The notes under the pieces: model-generated | Database searches by the model: none | Seen by the model: the letters and a program-made list of their open reading frames with translations, nothing else | What the model was told of the DNA's origin: nothing | Program-made: the position numbers and the translations under genes | Shown: positions 35,049 through 44,714 of the stretch, in pieces | How the letters are laid out: each line of letters opens with the position of its first letter | Position numbering within the stretch: position 1 is the first letter of the stretch | Source: Pseudomonas asturiensis | GTDB lineage: Bacteria; Pseudomonadota; Gammaproteobacteria; Pseudomonadales; Pseudomonadaceae | NCBI RefSeq assembly: GCF_900143095.1 | Contig: NZ_FRDA01000005.1 | Coordinates: 186,001 to 250,000 of the forward strand | Direction of reading: 5' to 3' | DNA length: 64,000 bases

Positions 35049-35074
35049 ATTTACTGTGCCTGCGGTTTCGCCCG

Positions 35075-37132
35075 TCAGAAGTTCAGCGTCAGGCCCGCAT
35101 AAACCGCGCGACCATCGCCAGGCGCATGCAGCGACTGCTCCACGCCACTGCTGGCGTCGTACCACACGTATTCGAAATACTTGTTCGCGATGTTTTTCGC
35201 TTGAAGATCAAGGCTCAGTTGCGGTGACACTTGGTACGTCACCCCGAGATTGATCAACATGTAACTTCCGAACGTGCCGGTGCTGTTGGTTCGTTCCAGA
35301 TAGTAGTCACTTTGGCCGTTGATCCAGGTCGAGAGCTCAAGTTTTGGCGTCAGTTGATAGGTTGAGCCCGCGGAGTAAAGGTGATGGGGAACGTGATCCA
35401 TTTCCTTGCCTTCGCTGGCCGGAAGATTGGGGTTGGGTTTGAGAATTTCGGAGAACTGCCTGGAGTAGGACAGCCACAGGCTGCTGGCATCCGTCGGGTA
35501 GACGTTGAGTTGCACGTCCCAGCCTTTGCGCAGTGTCTGCCCGACATTCTCGGCATCGCCGACGGCGTCATTGAGCTTGCGCTGCACTTCATCCGAGGCC
35601 TTCTGCTCCCAATAGGCGATGCGTCCGTTGATCCAGTCGACGGGCTGGAATTTGATCCCGGTTTCCCAGCCATCATTGATCGAAGGCTTCAAGTCATCGG
35701 CTTGTGTGGCCAGACGATAGGCGGCAGAGCCGACGCCGATCTGATAGCTGCGACCCCAGTTGGCATACACGCTTGCCTGCTCCCATGGCGAGTAGACAAC
35801 ACTGAGTTTGGGCTGACGAATCTGGCCGTAATCGTTGACGTCGGCACGTTCGCCAGTCAGCTCGTTGGTGTAGTCGCCGTAGACCTTGTCGACGCGGTAC
35901 GCCGGAATGATCTTCAGTGACTGGAGCGGCTCGATCACTGCCTGCACGTAAGCACCGTACACATTCAGGTCGAACTGTTGATCGCGGGTCTGCGCCACCC
36001 GAGAACGTTGCAGGGTTCGATACCTGAGGCTCTGGTTTTCCTGACGCTGCACTTCAGCGCCACCTTCCAGCGCGAAGGCATACAGATGCTCGACCTCGGG
36101 ACGCCAGGTCAGATGGCTCAGCGCGCCGTATTGCGTTTCGTCGCTGTAGCGCTCCTGTTGCGAGGAGGTGCGCCAATACTGCGTCCAGCGGCGGTCCTCG
36201 AAGGTGTTCACATAGGCTTTGCTTGCCCAGCTCAAGGTGTCTGAAAGCGTGGTATCCAGGTGCAGGCTGAGCTGGTTCATCTCGCGCTCGCCGGTATCGG
36301 TCGCGTTGTTGGCATAAGACTGGCGAGCGCGATCGTGCGCGTCGTACCGACTCAAATAGCCCGCCTCGTCAGCATCGGCAGTGTAATGGCGTGCAATAAG
36401 GCCTGCTCGCCAGCGTTCATCGTCAGGGGTGTAGAACCATTTGCCGGAAAAGCTCATGCGTTCAGCTTCAGCGTGATTGCGGTATCCCTCGCTGCCTTGA
36501 TAGCTGAATGAATAGTTCTGACTCCAGTTGCCCTGCTCGACGCCTTTGACCAGTTGCAGTTCGCGCGTATCGAAACTGCCGTAGCGCAGCCGCAGTTTCC
36601 CGTCATTACCACCCTGGCGCGTGTTGATGCTCGCGTTGCCAGCAATGTTGTGCAGGCCATATCGCGGGTCATTGGTGCCACGGACCACTTCGATGTTGTC
36701 GATTTCCAGCGGGAAGATCATGTCAATGAACGGCATGTTGCCGTCATTGGTGTTGCTGGGAATGCCATCGATCAACAACTTGACCGCGTTGACTTCCCCT
36801 TCACCGTTAAACCCGCGAAATGAGAGCTTGCCTGAGGTGGTGCCTTGATTGAACTGCGTCAGCATCACACCGGGGACGCGGCCGAACAGCTCCCAGCTGT
36901 ATTGCACGGGCTGTTTTTCCAGGATATCGGCGCCCAGCACATCGACGGAGCTCAGGATATTGCGACTGGCCAGCGGACCGTTTTGCCCTGCTGAAACAGC
37001 TACGGCACCGAGCGTAACGACCGAGTCCGCACTGTCGCGAGTCTCGGCGATTGCTTCGCCAAGCGGGGTGAGTGCGAACAGGCAGGACAGCATGATGGGC
37101 GATGCGGGGTGAGAGGTACGGGTTGTTTTCAT
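35075..37132 (-). CDS. TonB-dependent outer-membrane receptor
   Basis: 685 residues. The signal peptide (MLSCLFALTPLGEAIAE region) is followed by a plug domain (VDVLGADILEKQPVQYSWELFGRVPGV, FRGFNGEGEVNAVKLLIDG, IEVVRGTNDPRYG) and a 22-strand barrel ending in GLTLNF with the terminal phenylalanine needed for insertion. It imports a metal chelate or similar ligand using TonB energy. ATG at 37132 gives the signal peptide. An upstream DUF2946 gene lies 80 bases away on the same strand, which suggests a copper or other metal ligand rather than a classic siderophore. No Fur box was recognised. Confidence 0.93.
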   Translation of the reverse strand: MKTTRTSHPASPIMLSCLFALTPLGEAIAETRDSADSVVTLGAVAVSAGQNGPLASRNILSSVDVLGADILEKQPVQYSWELFGRVPGVMLTQFNQGTTSGKLSFRGFNGEGEVNAVKLLIDGIPSNTNDGNMPFIDMIFPLEIDNIEVVRGTNDPRYGLHNIAGNASINTRQGGNDGKLRLRYGSFDTRELQLVKGVEQGNWSQNYSFSYQGSEGYRNHAEAERMSFSGKWFYTPDDERWRAGLIARHYTADADEAGYLSRYDAHDRARQSYANNATDTGEREMNQLSLHLDTTLSDTLSWASKAYVNTFEDRRWTQYWRTSSQQERYSDETQYGALSHLTWRPEVEHLYAFALEGGAEVQRQENQSLRYRTLQRSRVAQTRDQQFDLNVYGAYVQAVIEPLQSLKIIPAYRVDKVYGDYTNELTGERADVNDYGQIRQPKLSVVYSPWEQASVYANWGRSYQIGVGSAAYRLATQADDLKPSINDGWETGIKFQPVDWINGRIAYWEQKASDEVQRKLNDAVGDAENVGQTLRKGWDVQLNVYPTDASSLWLSYSRQFSEILKPNPNLPASEGKEMDHVPHHLYSAGSTYQLTPKLELSTWINGQSDYYLERTNSTGTFGSYMLINLGVTYQVSPQLSLDLQAKNIANKYFEYVWYDASSGVEQSLHAPGDGRAVYAGLTLNF

Positions 37133-37212
37133 GAACGAGGTGTTCCACGCAAAAAAGTGACGCTGTTCCAACGCGCGCGCAGAAGCGTGCCCGTGGGTTC
37201 AGGTTAAGTGAG

Positions 37213-37611
37213 TCACACAGCGAGGACGTGCAGAGGCGGTGAACGAGGGCTGACGGCGGGCCACAGGTAGCGCGGAGGCGGCTGTGCCCAGGAGCGAACG
37301 GTAATGGGCGAAACGTTTTTTGCGGGAGCCAGATTCAGCATCCAGTCAGCGGTTTGACTGGCCGTCAGCACCGTGGCAGATGAACAGACAGGGCAGGAGA
37401 GCTGGGGGAGGGCGTTTTGCTTCTGATCTGACTCGCTTGAATCCAGGCCCAGGCTGCCGGAACTGTCCTGAGCGCAATAGCCGCCATTGAGGCCGCTCAA
37501 CGCCAGGCCGCCCATTTGCCCGTGATGAAGGCCGCAGAAAAACAGGCTGAGCAGGACACTGGCGTACAGCGTCCATGCAATCAGCGATTTTTCATCACGG
37601 GTTATTTTCAT
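37213..37611 (-). CDS. DUF2946-family protein
   Basis: 132 residues. KITRDEKSLIAWTLYASVLLSLFFCGLHHGQMGG is the DUF2946 N-terminal hydrophobic segment with His-x-x-x-Met ligands. LSCPVCSSATVL supplies a CxxC pair, and a C-terminal PPPRYLWPAVSPRSPP tail follows. It is exported or membrane-anchored. ATG at 37611 is preferred to an upstream Met at 37629. It is the third DUF2946 gene in the window and precedes a TonB receptor, the usual genomic setting for the family. A role in copper handling is inferred. Confidence 0.82.
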   Translation of the reverse strand: MKITRDEKSLIAWTLYASVLLSLFFCGLHHGQMGGLALSGLNGGYCAQDSSGSLGLDSSESDQKQNALPQLSCPVCSSATVLTASQTADWMLNLAPAKNVSPITVRSWAQPPPRYLWPAVSPRSPPLHVLAV

Positions 37612-37701
37612 GGGGCGAAACTGTATCACCGCCGTATTTTTTAACCCGATGACCTGATGTGGCGAATCGTCGCAGTCGGCACGGCAGGTCAGGTGTTCGC
37701 A

Positions 37702-38112
37702 TCAAGGGCTGACGGATGTCTGTAAGAAACTCGATGCGGATGCATAAGGCGATGCAAGTTGCCGCGCATCGTTTTGCGTCATGAAGGACGTTGCCAGAAA
37801 CAGCAGACCCAGCACCGCCGGAATCGCGCCTTTGGGTTTGCGCACGTTGAGGTGAGCCATGCCGGACAGAATCAGGTGATAGAAGATGCCGGCGTAGGCC
37901 AGATCGCTGAGCGCCACATTGAAGCGCGACAGAATCAGCACAGGCCCGAGCACCTTGACCACGATCATGAACGGCACCAGACAGGACGCGGAATAACCCA
38001 GTTCGGCCTGCGCCTGACGCACATAATCCTGTTGGGTGATGTACAGATAAGCCGACGCGAAATACAGCAACGACAACAGTGCGGTGCTGACCCAGTAAAG
38101 ATAAACAGCCAT
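37702..38112 (-). CDS. DoxX-like membrane protein
   Basis: 136 residues with four hydrophobic helices (VSTALLSLLYFASAYLYI, CLVPFMIVVKVLGPVLIL, LAYAGIFYHLILSGMAHL, IPAVLGLLFLATSFM), matching the DoxX-like (DoxX_2) group. The ATG at 38112 follows GGGGGC; an open extension of 35 codons upstream is not credible. Function unknown. It lies between the DUF2946 gene and the divergent RpiR regulator. Confidence 0.78.
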   Translation of the reverse strand: MAVYLYWVSTALLSLLYFASAYLYITQQDYVRQAQAELGYSASCLVPFMIVVKVLGPVLILSRFNVALSDLAYAGIFYHLILSGMAHLNVRKPKGAIPAVLGLLFLATSFMTQNDARQLASPYASASSFLQTSVSP

Positions 38113-38393
38113 GACAAGCCCCCGATAAGTGAGTGGTGGTCCAACGGCGGTGAGCATGTCGGCCTGGATGAAAAGTAACAAGTAGGATGAATTAAGAACG
38201 CTTAGTATGGAAAACATGACTCACGGCGTTATCAAACACTTGGACGGAAAAAGACAGGCGGGCGTTACTGCATGATCGGTGAATTAACGCCCGATGAAAG
38301 TGCGTTTTACCTGGGCGATGCACCGGTCTGAAGCGTCATGAAAAACTAATTAAAGCGCATTGAAAAAAGCGGTATACCGTCACGAAATGTCTA

Positions 38394-38409
38394 TGTTATG
38401 TTGATAACA
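38394..38409. promoter_or_regulatory. Palindrome upstream of the RpiR gene
   Basis: TGTTAT-GTTG-ATAACA, a perfect 6+6 inverted repeat 20 bases before the regulator's first ATG. The half-site TGTTAT also occurs between rpiR and ddpX (about 39342). A candidate autoregulatory operator. The rest of the 316-base region 38113-38428 holds no gene. Confidence 0.5.
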
Positions 38410-38428
38410 GAGTTGCACGAACTGATCG

Positions 38429-39331
38429 ATGAGTAACATTTTCGGGTTTCGCCCGCCGGGCCTATTGATGGATGACCTGATGGAAAAGCCCAGCTTTCTT
38501 GAGGCGCTTGAGCAGCAGTTCGCGGACCTGACACCGACCGGAAAACGGATCGCGGGTTACCTGCTGGCCAATCCGCAGAAGTTGCCGTTCGAGACCGCTG
38601 ACAGCATCGCGTTGCAGGCAGGCACGACCGGAATATCAGTAGGCCGCTTCTTGCGTTCACTGGGTTATCGCAACATCGACGATGTGAAACGCAGCCTGAG
38701 AGGGGATGAGGGCGGCCTTTGGGTGCTGACTGACCGGCTGGGAGCCTTTCGGGAAGAGGCCAGCCATGGGGACACGCTCGAAAGGTCGATGAAGCGCGAA
38801 GTCGAGGCCATTCAGCGCGTGTATGCGCTGGCCCGGGGTGAGGTCTTTGCCAACATTGTCGAGCGATTGTCGAGCGCGGATGCGGTGTTCATCGTGGGCA
38901 TTCAAACCACGCGCGGCATCCTCAATGCGTTCTTCAGTCACCTGGAATACATCAGGCCCAAAGTGTATTACGTGGATGGGTTGTCGGGCACGTATGCAGA
39001 GTCGCTCAATTCCGGATTCGATAATCCGTATGCCGTGATTGCCGACTTTCGTATGTATTCCGCGGTGGCGCGTACGTTTTGCGAGGTCGCGGCCCAGCGC
39101 AACTTGCCACTGGCGTTCATTACCGACTTTCAATGTCCCTGGGCGCGGGATTACCCCACGGACTTGTTGCAACTGGACACGGATGTCGGGCAGTTCTGGG
39201 ATTCGTTGGCGCCCTTGACCTGCCTGCTTAATTTGATGGTGTCCGCCGTCGCGGAAAGTTATGGCAATCGCCTTGACGAGCGACTGGCTAAAAACCGTGA
39301 GTTGCAAACACTGTTTGGTCAGTTTGATTAA
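38429..39331 (+). CDS. RpiR/MurR-family transcriptional regulator
   Basis: 300 residues (287 if ATG at 38468 is used, which starts MDDLMEKPSF). The N-terminal HTH_6 domain contains LTPTGKRIAGYLLANPQKLPFETADSIA and the recognition helix TTGISVGRFLRSLGY. The SIS sugar-phosphate-binding domain (about 125-265) begins ADAVFIVGIQTTRG. Members sense sugar phosphates such as MurNAc-6-P. Its position immediately upstream of a cell-wall dipeptide operon, on the same strand with 39 bases between, suggests it controls ddpXABCDF in response to a murein-derived ligand. Confidence 0.9.
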   Translation: MSNIFGFRPPGLLMDDLMEKPSFLEALEQQFADLTPTGKRIAGYLLANPQKLPFETADSIALQAGTTGISVGRFLRSLGYRNIDDVKRSLRGDEGGLWVLTDRLGAFREEASHGDTLERSMKREVEAIQRVYALARGEVFANIVERLSSADAVFIVGIQTTRGILNAFFSHLEYIRPKVYYVDGLSGTYAESLNSGFDNPYAVIADFRMYSAVARTFCEVAAQRNLPLAFITDFQCPWARDYPTDLLQLDTDVGQFWDSLAPLTCLLNLMVSAVAESYGNRLDERLAKNRELQTLFGQFD

Positions 39332-39370
39332 GTTCTCTTTCATTGTTATCGCACGCTTCGGAGTTCGTGA

Positions 39371-39928
39371 GTGAATACTAATCCTTTGGTTGAGGTCGAC
39401 GCCCAGGCGCTGCAGATCGAGATCGATCTTATCTACGCCAGTGCCGACAACCTGGCCGGCAAACGCATCTATCAGGATTCGCGCTGCCTGTTGCACCACG
39501 ATGCGGAAGTCTGTTTGCGCAAGGCGAGCGACCTGGCCCGAAACGCCGGGCTGACGTTACGCGTGTTCGATGCCTATCGCCCGCCTTACGCCCAATACCT
39601 GTTGTGGGATGCGCTGCCTAATTCCGAATACGTCCGCGACCCGGAACTGGGTTCGCACCACACGCGTGGTGTTGCAGTCGACCTGACACTGGTCGACGCC
39701 TCGGGCGAGGCGCTGGACATGGGAACCGGCTTCGATGATATGCGTGAGAAGTCCCACCAGTTTCACGCCGACCTTCCGGCTCAGGTGCAACGCAATCGCC
39801 TGCTGCTGCTGGGCATCATGCTGTCGGCAGGGTTCACCTATATCGACAGTGAATGGTGGCATTACGAATTACCCGGTGCGGATGACTATCCGCTCATCGA
39901 TGACGCGTCCATCGCGCCTGCACATTGA
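39371..39928 (+). CDS. ddpX: D-alanyl-D-alanine dipeptidase (VanX/DdpX family)
   Basis: 185-residue zinc peptidase that splits D-Ala-D-Ala. The SxHxxGxAxD motif is intact (S95, H97, D104), E161 and H164 of EWWHYE complete the zinc/catalytic set, and R70 (AYRPP) matches the substrate-contacting arginine of VanX. No signal peptide, so it acts in the cytoplasm on imported dipeptide. Start is GTG behind GGAG. It opens an operon with the same gene order as E. coli ddpXABCDF. Confidence 0.94.
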   Translation: MNTNPLVEVDAQALQIEIDLIYASADNLAGKRIYQDSRCLLHHDAEVCLRKASDLARNAGLTLRVFDAYRPPYAQYLLWDALPNSEYVRDPELGSHHTRGVAVDLTLVDASGEALDMGTGFDDMREKSHQFHADLPAQVQRNRLLLLGIMLSAGFTYIDSEWWHYELPGADDYPLIDDASIAPAH

Positions 39929-40087
39929 ATCAAAGACCGTGAAACCTGACCGGGACACCCAAGAATCCCGGCGATCAACATCAGCGTCATGAGCGAGCAC
40001 AGAGGCCATCAGGCGTCTTTTTTACTGCCCGGTATAGCTTCAATAAAAAACCGACGAACTTCCCTATCGAATGATCAAGGAACCGGC

Positions 40088-41644
40088 ATGAACTCCATCG
40101 TTAAACCCAAGAATCTGGCGATTGCGCTGTTTGTCACGGCCATGGGCCTGGGCGCCTGGCAGTCGGCCAGTGCCGCCGTTGCCCAGGACACGCTGATGAT
40201 CGGTAAACCATCCGATCCGCAGACCCTCGACCCTGCCGTGACCATCGACAACAATGACTGGACCGTCACGTACCCGGCGTATCAGCGGCTGGTGACCTAC
40301 AAGGTCGAAAACGGCAAGGGCAGCACCGAGGTGCAGGGCGAACTGGCCACTAGCTGGACGACGTCGCCAGACGGCCTGACCTGGGAATTCAAACTCAAGC
40401 CGGGCAACAAATTCGACGACGGTTCAGAGGTGAACGCCGATGCGGTCAAGTTCTCTTTTGATCGGGTGATGAAGCTCAAGCAGGGTCCGTCCGGTGCCTT
40501 TCCCGAGGACATGACGGTCTCGGTGGTCGACCCCATGACGGTGCGGTTTGTCCTGACCGCTCCCTACGCGCCGTTCCTGTCCACCCTGGCCCACAACGGC
40601 GCGGCCATCGTCAACCCGGCTGCCGCCAGACAGGCTGAAGGTGCCGAGGCCTACCTCTCGACCCATACCGCCGGGTCGGGTGCGTTCAAGCTGACGAATT
40701 GGCAAAAAGGCCAGACGCTCACGATGGAGCAGAACAGCTATTACGCAGGCCCCAAACCGACTTTGCAGAAAGTGGTGATCAAGATCATCGGTGAAGCGTC
40801 GGTGCGCCGGCTGCAACTGGAGCATGGGGACCTGGACATCGTTGAAGACATGCCCGAGGATCAATTGGCTGCGCTGAGCAAGAAGTCGGGCGTGGTGGTC
40901 GGTGATTACCCTTCGCTGCGGGTCACGCTGTTGTACTTCAATACCCAGAAAGGCCCGATGAGCAACCCTGACGCTCGCCGGGCAGTCATCGAGTCGCTGG
41001 ACTACAACGGCATTATCACCGGTATTCTGGGCGGCAAGGCCAAACCGTTGAACGGCCCTATTCCACAGGGCATGTGGGCCTACGATGAAAAGCTTGTGCC
41101 CATGAAGCAGGACCTGGCCAAAGCGAAAACCGACCTGGCCAAGGTCTCGCCCAAGCTGAGCAACCTGACGTTCATGTACTCCGACAAGGACCCTAACTGG
41201 GAACCTATCGGCCTGACCTTGCAGGCTGGCCTTCAGTCGCTGGGCGTTAATCTGAAGATGGAAAAACTGGCGAACGCCAGCATGCGTGAGCGCTTGGGCA
41301 AAGGTGATTTCGAGGTTGCCATCGGCTCGTGGAGCCCTGACTTCGCCGACCCCTACATGTTCATGAACTTCTTTTTCGACTCCAGGCTCAAGGGGCTGGC
41401 GGGCAACCGCTCAATGTATGAAAACCCAGCCGTCGATAAGTTGATTCGTGAGTCCGCGACCACGCTGGACATGGCCAAGCGTGTCGAACTTTATCAGCAG
41501 GCGCAGAAGATCGTGTTGGCCGACAGTGTCTATGCCTACCTCTATCAGAAGTCTTACACGGTGCCGATGAGCGATAAGGTTAAAGGCTATGTGTTCAACC
41601 CGATGCTGGAACAGGTGTTCAACGTCGGGACCCTGACCAAGTAA
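40088..41644 (+). CDS. ddpA: Dipeptide ABC transporter, periplasmic binding protein
   Basis: 518 residues, family 5 solute-binding protein with signal peptide (LAIALFVTAMGLGAWQSASAA). QTLDPAVTIDNNDW near the start, ELATSWTTSPDGLTWEFKLKPG and the C-terminal YEVAIGSWSPDFADP-like segment (FEVAIGSWSPDFADP) are typical of DppA/OppA-like proteins. It binds D,D-dipeptides by analogy with DdpA. The ATG at 40088 is well supported by the signal peptide; an upstream extension is spurious. Permease and ATPase genes follow in order. Confidence 0.93.
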   Translation: MNSIVKPKNLAIALFVTAMGLGAWQSASAAVAQDTLMIGKPSDPQTLDPAVTIDNNDWTVTYPAYQRLVTYKVENGKGSTEVQGELATSWTTSPDGLTWEFKLKPGNKFDDGSEVNADAVKFSFDRVMKLKQGPSGAFPEDMTVSVVDPMTVRFVLTAPYAPFLSTLAHNGAAIVNPAAARQAEGAEAYLSTHTAGSGAFKLTNWQKGQTLTMEQNSYYAGPKPTLQKVVIKIIGEASVRRLQLEHGDLDIVEDMPEDQLAALSKKSGVVVGDYPSLRVTLLYFNTQKGPMSNPDARRAVIESLDYNGIITGILGGKAKPLNGPIPQGMWAYDEKLVPMKQDLAKAKTDLAKVSPKLSNLTFMYSDKDPNWEPIGLTLQAGLQSLGVNLKMEKLANASMRERLGKGDFEVAIGSWSPDFADPYMFMNFFFDSRLKGLAGNRSMYENPAVDKLIRESATTLDMAKRVELYQQAQKIVLADSVYAYLYQKSYTVPMSDKVKGYVFNPMLEQVFNVGTLTK

Positions 41645-41759
41645 GTCAGCGTCCATGACCGCCGCGCTCAATTGACCTCGCCATCAAGGCGAGGTCACGG
41701 CAGCGGCGTGCTCGCGAAACGTTTCGCTTTGCCCACTGTACGTGTTACCGAGGTGCCTG

Positions 41760-42776
41760 ATGGCCTTCCTGAATATCTTGCGCAAACGCCTGGGCGGTCT
41801 TCTGCTCGTCGTGTTTGGCGTGTCGTTGATCACGTTTTCGATATCACACTTGATCCCTGGCGATCCCGCGCGATTGATTGCCGGTGACCGGGCGACAGAC
41901 GCGATCGTGGAAAACATTCGTCACCAGTTGGGTCTCGATCTGCCGCTTTATCAACAGTACGGCCGTTACATGCTGGATTTGCTGCAGGGCGACCTCGGCA
42001 CATCGATTCGCACCAACCGTCCTGTTCTCGAAGACCTTCAAACGTTCTTCCCGGCCACCCTTGAGCTGGCGCTGGTGGCCCTGACCCTGTCGATTATCGT
42101 CGGCGTGCCGCTGGGGGTGTTGTCCGCGGTGTACCACAACCGGTTTATCGATCAGGTGGCGCGTACCCTGGCGGTTACCGGAATTTCAACCCCGGCGTTC
42201 TGGCTGGGGCTGGGTCTGATCGTGCTGTTCTATGGCCATTTGAACTGGCTGCCGGGCAGCGGGCGTATCGACGAGGGGCTGCAGCCACCGCCAACGGTCA
42301 CCGGCTTCTATCTCATTGATACGCTGCTGGCCGGCGACACCGCGCTGTTCTTCAATGCGCTGAAACACCTGATCCTTCCGGCGATCACACTGGGCTTCGT
42401 CAATCTCGGCATCGTGGCGCGTCAGATCCGTTCGGCGATGCTCGATCAACTGGGCGAAGACTACATCCGCACCGCCCGGGCCTACGGGCTTTCGAAGTGG
42501 TCAGTGATCCTGAAACACGCCTTGCCGAACGCGCTGATTCCATCGATCACGGTACTGGGTCTGACCCTCGGCGATCTGTTGTACGGGGCTGTGCTCACCG
42601 AGACGGTCTTTGCCTGGCCAGGCATGGGTGCCTATGTGGTGAAGTCGATCCAGTCGCTGGATTTTCCTGCGGTCATGGGCTTCGCCATTCTGGTGTCGTT
42701 TATCTACGTAATGCTCAATATGGTGATTGATCTGTTGTATCGCCTGGTCGATCCACGTATTGGCGAGGTCAACTGA
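41760..42776 (+). CDS. ddpB: Dipeptide ABC transporter permease (DppB-like)
   Basis: 338 residues, first inner-membrane permease. RKRLGGLLLVVFGVSLITFSISHLIPGDP is the characteristic first helix. The EAA loop that docks the ATPase is DYIRTARAYGLSKWSVILKHALPNAL. About six helices. ATG at 41760 follows GAGGTG. The next permease begins two bases after its stop. Confidence 0.95.
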   Translation: MAFLNILRKRLGGLLLVVFGVSLITFSISHLIPGDPARLIAGDRATDAIVENIRHQLGLDLPLYQQYGRYMLDLLQGDLGTSIRTNRPVLEDLQTFFPATLELALVALTLSIIVGVPLGVLSAVYHNRFIDQVARTLAVTGISTPAFWLGLGLIVLFYGHLNWLPGSGRIDEGLQPPPTVTGFYLIDTLLAGDTALFFNALKHLILPAITLGFVNLGIVARQIRSAMLDQLGEDYIRTARAYGLSKWSVILKHALPNALIPSITVLGLTLGDLLYGAVLTETVFAWPGMGAYVVKSIQSLDFPAVMGFAILVSFIYVMLNMVIDLLYRLVDPRIGEVN

Positions 42777-42777
42777 A

Positions 42778-43677
42778 ATGTCCAGTCCTGTCGCTGCTCC
42801 TGTGGTCGCACCGTTGCTCAAGTCCGAGGGCTGGCGTGAGAAATTCGCCTGGCTGGCTCATCAGGTCGGGCGCAGTCCGCTGACCATGGCCGGCCTTTTG
42901 ATCACGTTCATCGTGCTGATGGTGATGCTGTTTGCGCCATGGCTGGCACCGCATGATCCCAATGCACTGAACCTTACCCAGCGGCTGGCTGCGCCCTCCG
43001 CTGCGCACTGGTTCGGTACCGACGAAGTGGGGCGCGACCTGTTCAGCCGCGTGCTGTACGGCAGTCAGCAGTCGGTGGGTGTGGGCCTGTTCGTGGCCTT
43101 CGCGTCCTGCCTGGCGGGCGGCCTGCTGGGGTGCCTGTCCGGGATCATCGGCGGACGCTTCGACAGCCTGATCATGCGTCTGATGGACATCATGCTGTCG
43201 GTGCCTTCGCTGGTACTGATCATGGCGTTGGCGGCTGCGCTTGGCCCGAGCCTGTTCAATGCAATGCTGGCGATCACGCTGGTGCGAATCCCTTTCTATG
43301 TACGACTGGCGCGAGGGCAGGCGTTGAGCATTCGCCAGATGGGCTACGTCAAGGCCGCCGAGACCTTCGGTGCCGGACGCTGGCACATGGTGAGCTGGCA
43401 CGTGGCGCGTAACGCCATGCCGCCGTTGCTGGTGCAGCTCAGTCTCGATATCGGCGGCGCTATCCTGATGGCCTCGGCGCTGGGTTTCATCGGCCTTGGC
43501 GCGCAGCAACCCACTGCCGAGTGGGGCGCGATGGTCGCCACCGGCCGCAACTACATCCTCGATCAATGGTGGTATTCGACGTTTCCCGGCCTCGCGATTC
43601 TGGTCACGGCCACGGGATTCAATCTACTGGGCGACGGCATCCGGGATCTTCTGGATCCACGGCAGCAGGGGAAATGA
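42778..43677 (+). CDS. ddpC: Dipeptide ABC transporter permease (DppC-like)
   Basis: 299 residues. The N-terminal cytoplasmic segment is followed by helix LTMAGLLITFIVLMVMLFAPWLAPHDP. HWFGTDEVGRDLFSRVLYGSQQS is the conserved DppC block, and the EAA loop is VKAAETFGAGRWHMVSWHVARNAMPP. It forms the channel with DdpB. Its TGA overlaps the ATG of the following ATPase gene. Confidence 0.95.
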   Translation: MSSPVAAPVVAPLLKSEGWREKFAWLAHQVGRSPLTMAGLLITFIVLMVMLFAPWLAPHDPNALNLTQRLAAPSAAHWFGTDEVGRDLFSRVLYGSQQSVGVGLFVAFASCLAGGLLGCLSGIIGGRFDSLIMRLMDIMLSVPSLVLIMALAAALGPSLFNAMLAITLVRIPFYVRLARGQALSIRQMGYVKAAETFGAGRWHMVSWHVARNAMPPLLVQLSLDIGGAILMASALGFIGLGAQQPTAEWGAMVATGRNYILDQWWYSTFPGLAILVTATGFNLLGDGIRDLLDPRQQGK

Positions 43678-44714
43678 CCATGCAGACTCACACCGGCACC
43701 CCATCGGGTGCGACCAGGCCCGTCCTGAGCATTGATAACCTGGGCATTGAATTTCCAGCGTACAAGGGGACCGTCAAGGCGTTGAACGGCGTGTCGCTGC
43801 ACGTCAATCCGGGGGAGATCGTGGGCGTTATCGGCGAGTCGGGTTCCGGCAAGTCAGTGACCGCGATGCTCAGCCTGCGCCTGTTGCCCGAGCGCTCCTA
43901 TCAGGTCAAAAGCGGATCCCTGACGATCCTGGGTCGCGACATGCTGACGACCGCCGAGCGCGATCTCCTGAGCGTGCGCGGCCGAGACGCCGCGATGATC
44001 TTTCAGGAGCCCATGACCGCCTTGAACCCGACCCGGCGGATCGGCCGTCAGATGCTCGATGTGATCATCCATCATCAGCACCTGAGCAAGGCTCAGGCAC
44101 ACGAGAAAGCCGTGAGTCTGCTGCGCGATATGCACATCGCCGATCCCGAGCAGGTCATGAACAGTTACCCGTTCGAGCTGTCCGGCGGCATGCGCCAGCG
44201 GGTGATGATTGCGCTGGCGTTCTCCTGTGATCCGCAACTGCTGATTGCCGATGAGCCCACTACTGCGCTGGACGTCACGGTGCAGCGACAGGTGCTGTTG
44301 CTGCTGCGCGAAAAGGCGCGTCAACGCGGCACCGCCATTCTGTTGATCACCCATGACATGGCACTGGTCTCGCAGTTCTGTGACCGCGTCTACGTGATGT
44401 ACACCGGCGCGGTGGTGGAGCAGGGCGTCACCCGAGAGGTCATGGCCGATCCTCGCCACCCTTACACCCAGGGACTGTTGAGCGGTCTGCCGGAGCAAGT
44501 CAGTCCGGGGCAGGACCTGATGACCATCCCGGGCCAGGTGCCCAATCTGTCGGCATTGCCACAGGGCTGTACGTTTCGCGAGCGCTGCAGTTTTGCCATG
44601 GACCAATGCGCTCGGCGACCACCCATGCAAATCATTGATGAGGCGGCTGATCGCAAGAGCGCCTGTTGGCTGAGCGCGCCATCCCATTCCCAGATTCAGG
44701 AGTCGCTGTCATGA
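43674..44714 (+). CDS. ddpD: Dipeptide ABC transporter ATPase (DppD-like)
   Basis: 346 residues. Walker [13 protein letters not shown]-loop [11 protein letters not shown], signature [13 protein letters not shown], Walker [13 protein letters not shown] and H-loop LLITHDMAL. The C-terminal oligopeptide-transporter extension [14 protein letters not shown] carries cysteines that in some homologues hold an iron-sulfur cluster. ATG at 43674 overlaps the previous stop; a second ATG two codons later is possible. Confidence 0.95.
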   Translation: MTMQTHTGTPSGATRPVLSIDNLGIEFPAYKGTVKALNGVSLHVNPGEIVGVIGESGSGKSVTAMLSLRLLPERSYQVKSGSLTILGRDMLTTAERDLLSVRGRDAAMIFQEPMTALNPTRRIGRQMLDVIIHHQHLSKAQAHEKAVSLLRDMHIADPEQVMNSYPFELSGGMRQRVMIALAFSCDPQLLIADEPTTALDVTVQRQVLLLLREKARQRGTAILLITHDMALVSQFCDRVYVMYTGAVVEQGVTREVMADPRHPYTQGLLSGLPEQVSPGQDLMTIPGQVPNLSALPQGCTFRERCSFAMDQCARRPPMQIIDEAADRKSACWLSAPSHSQIQESLS

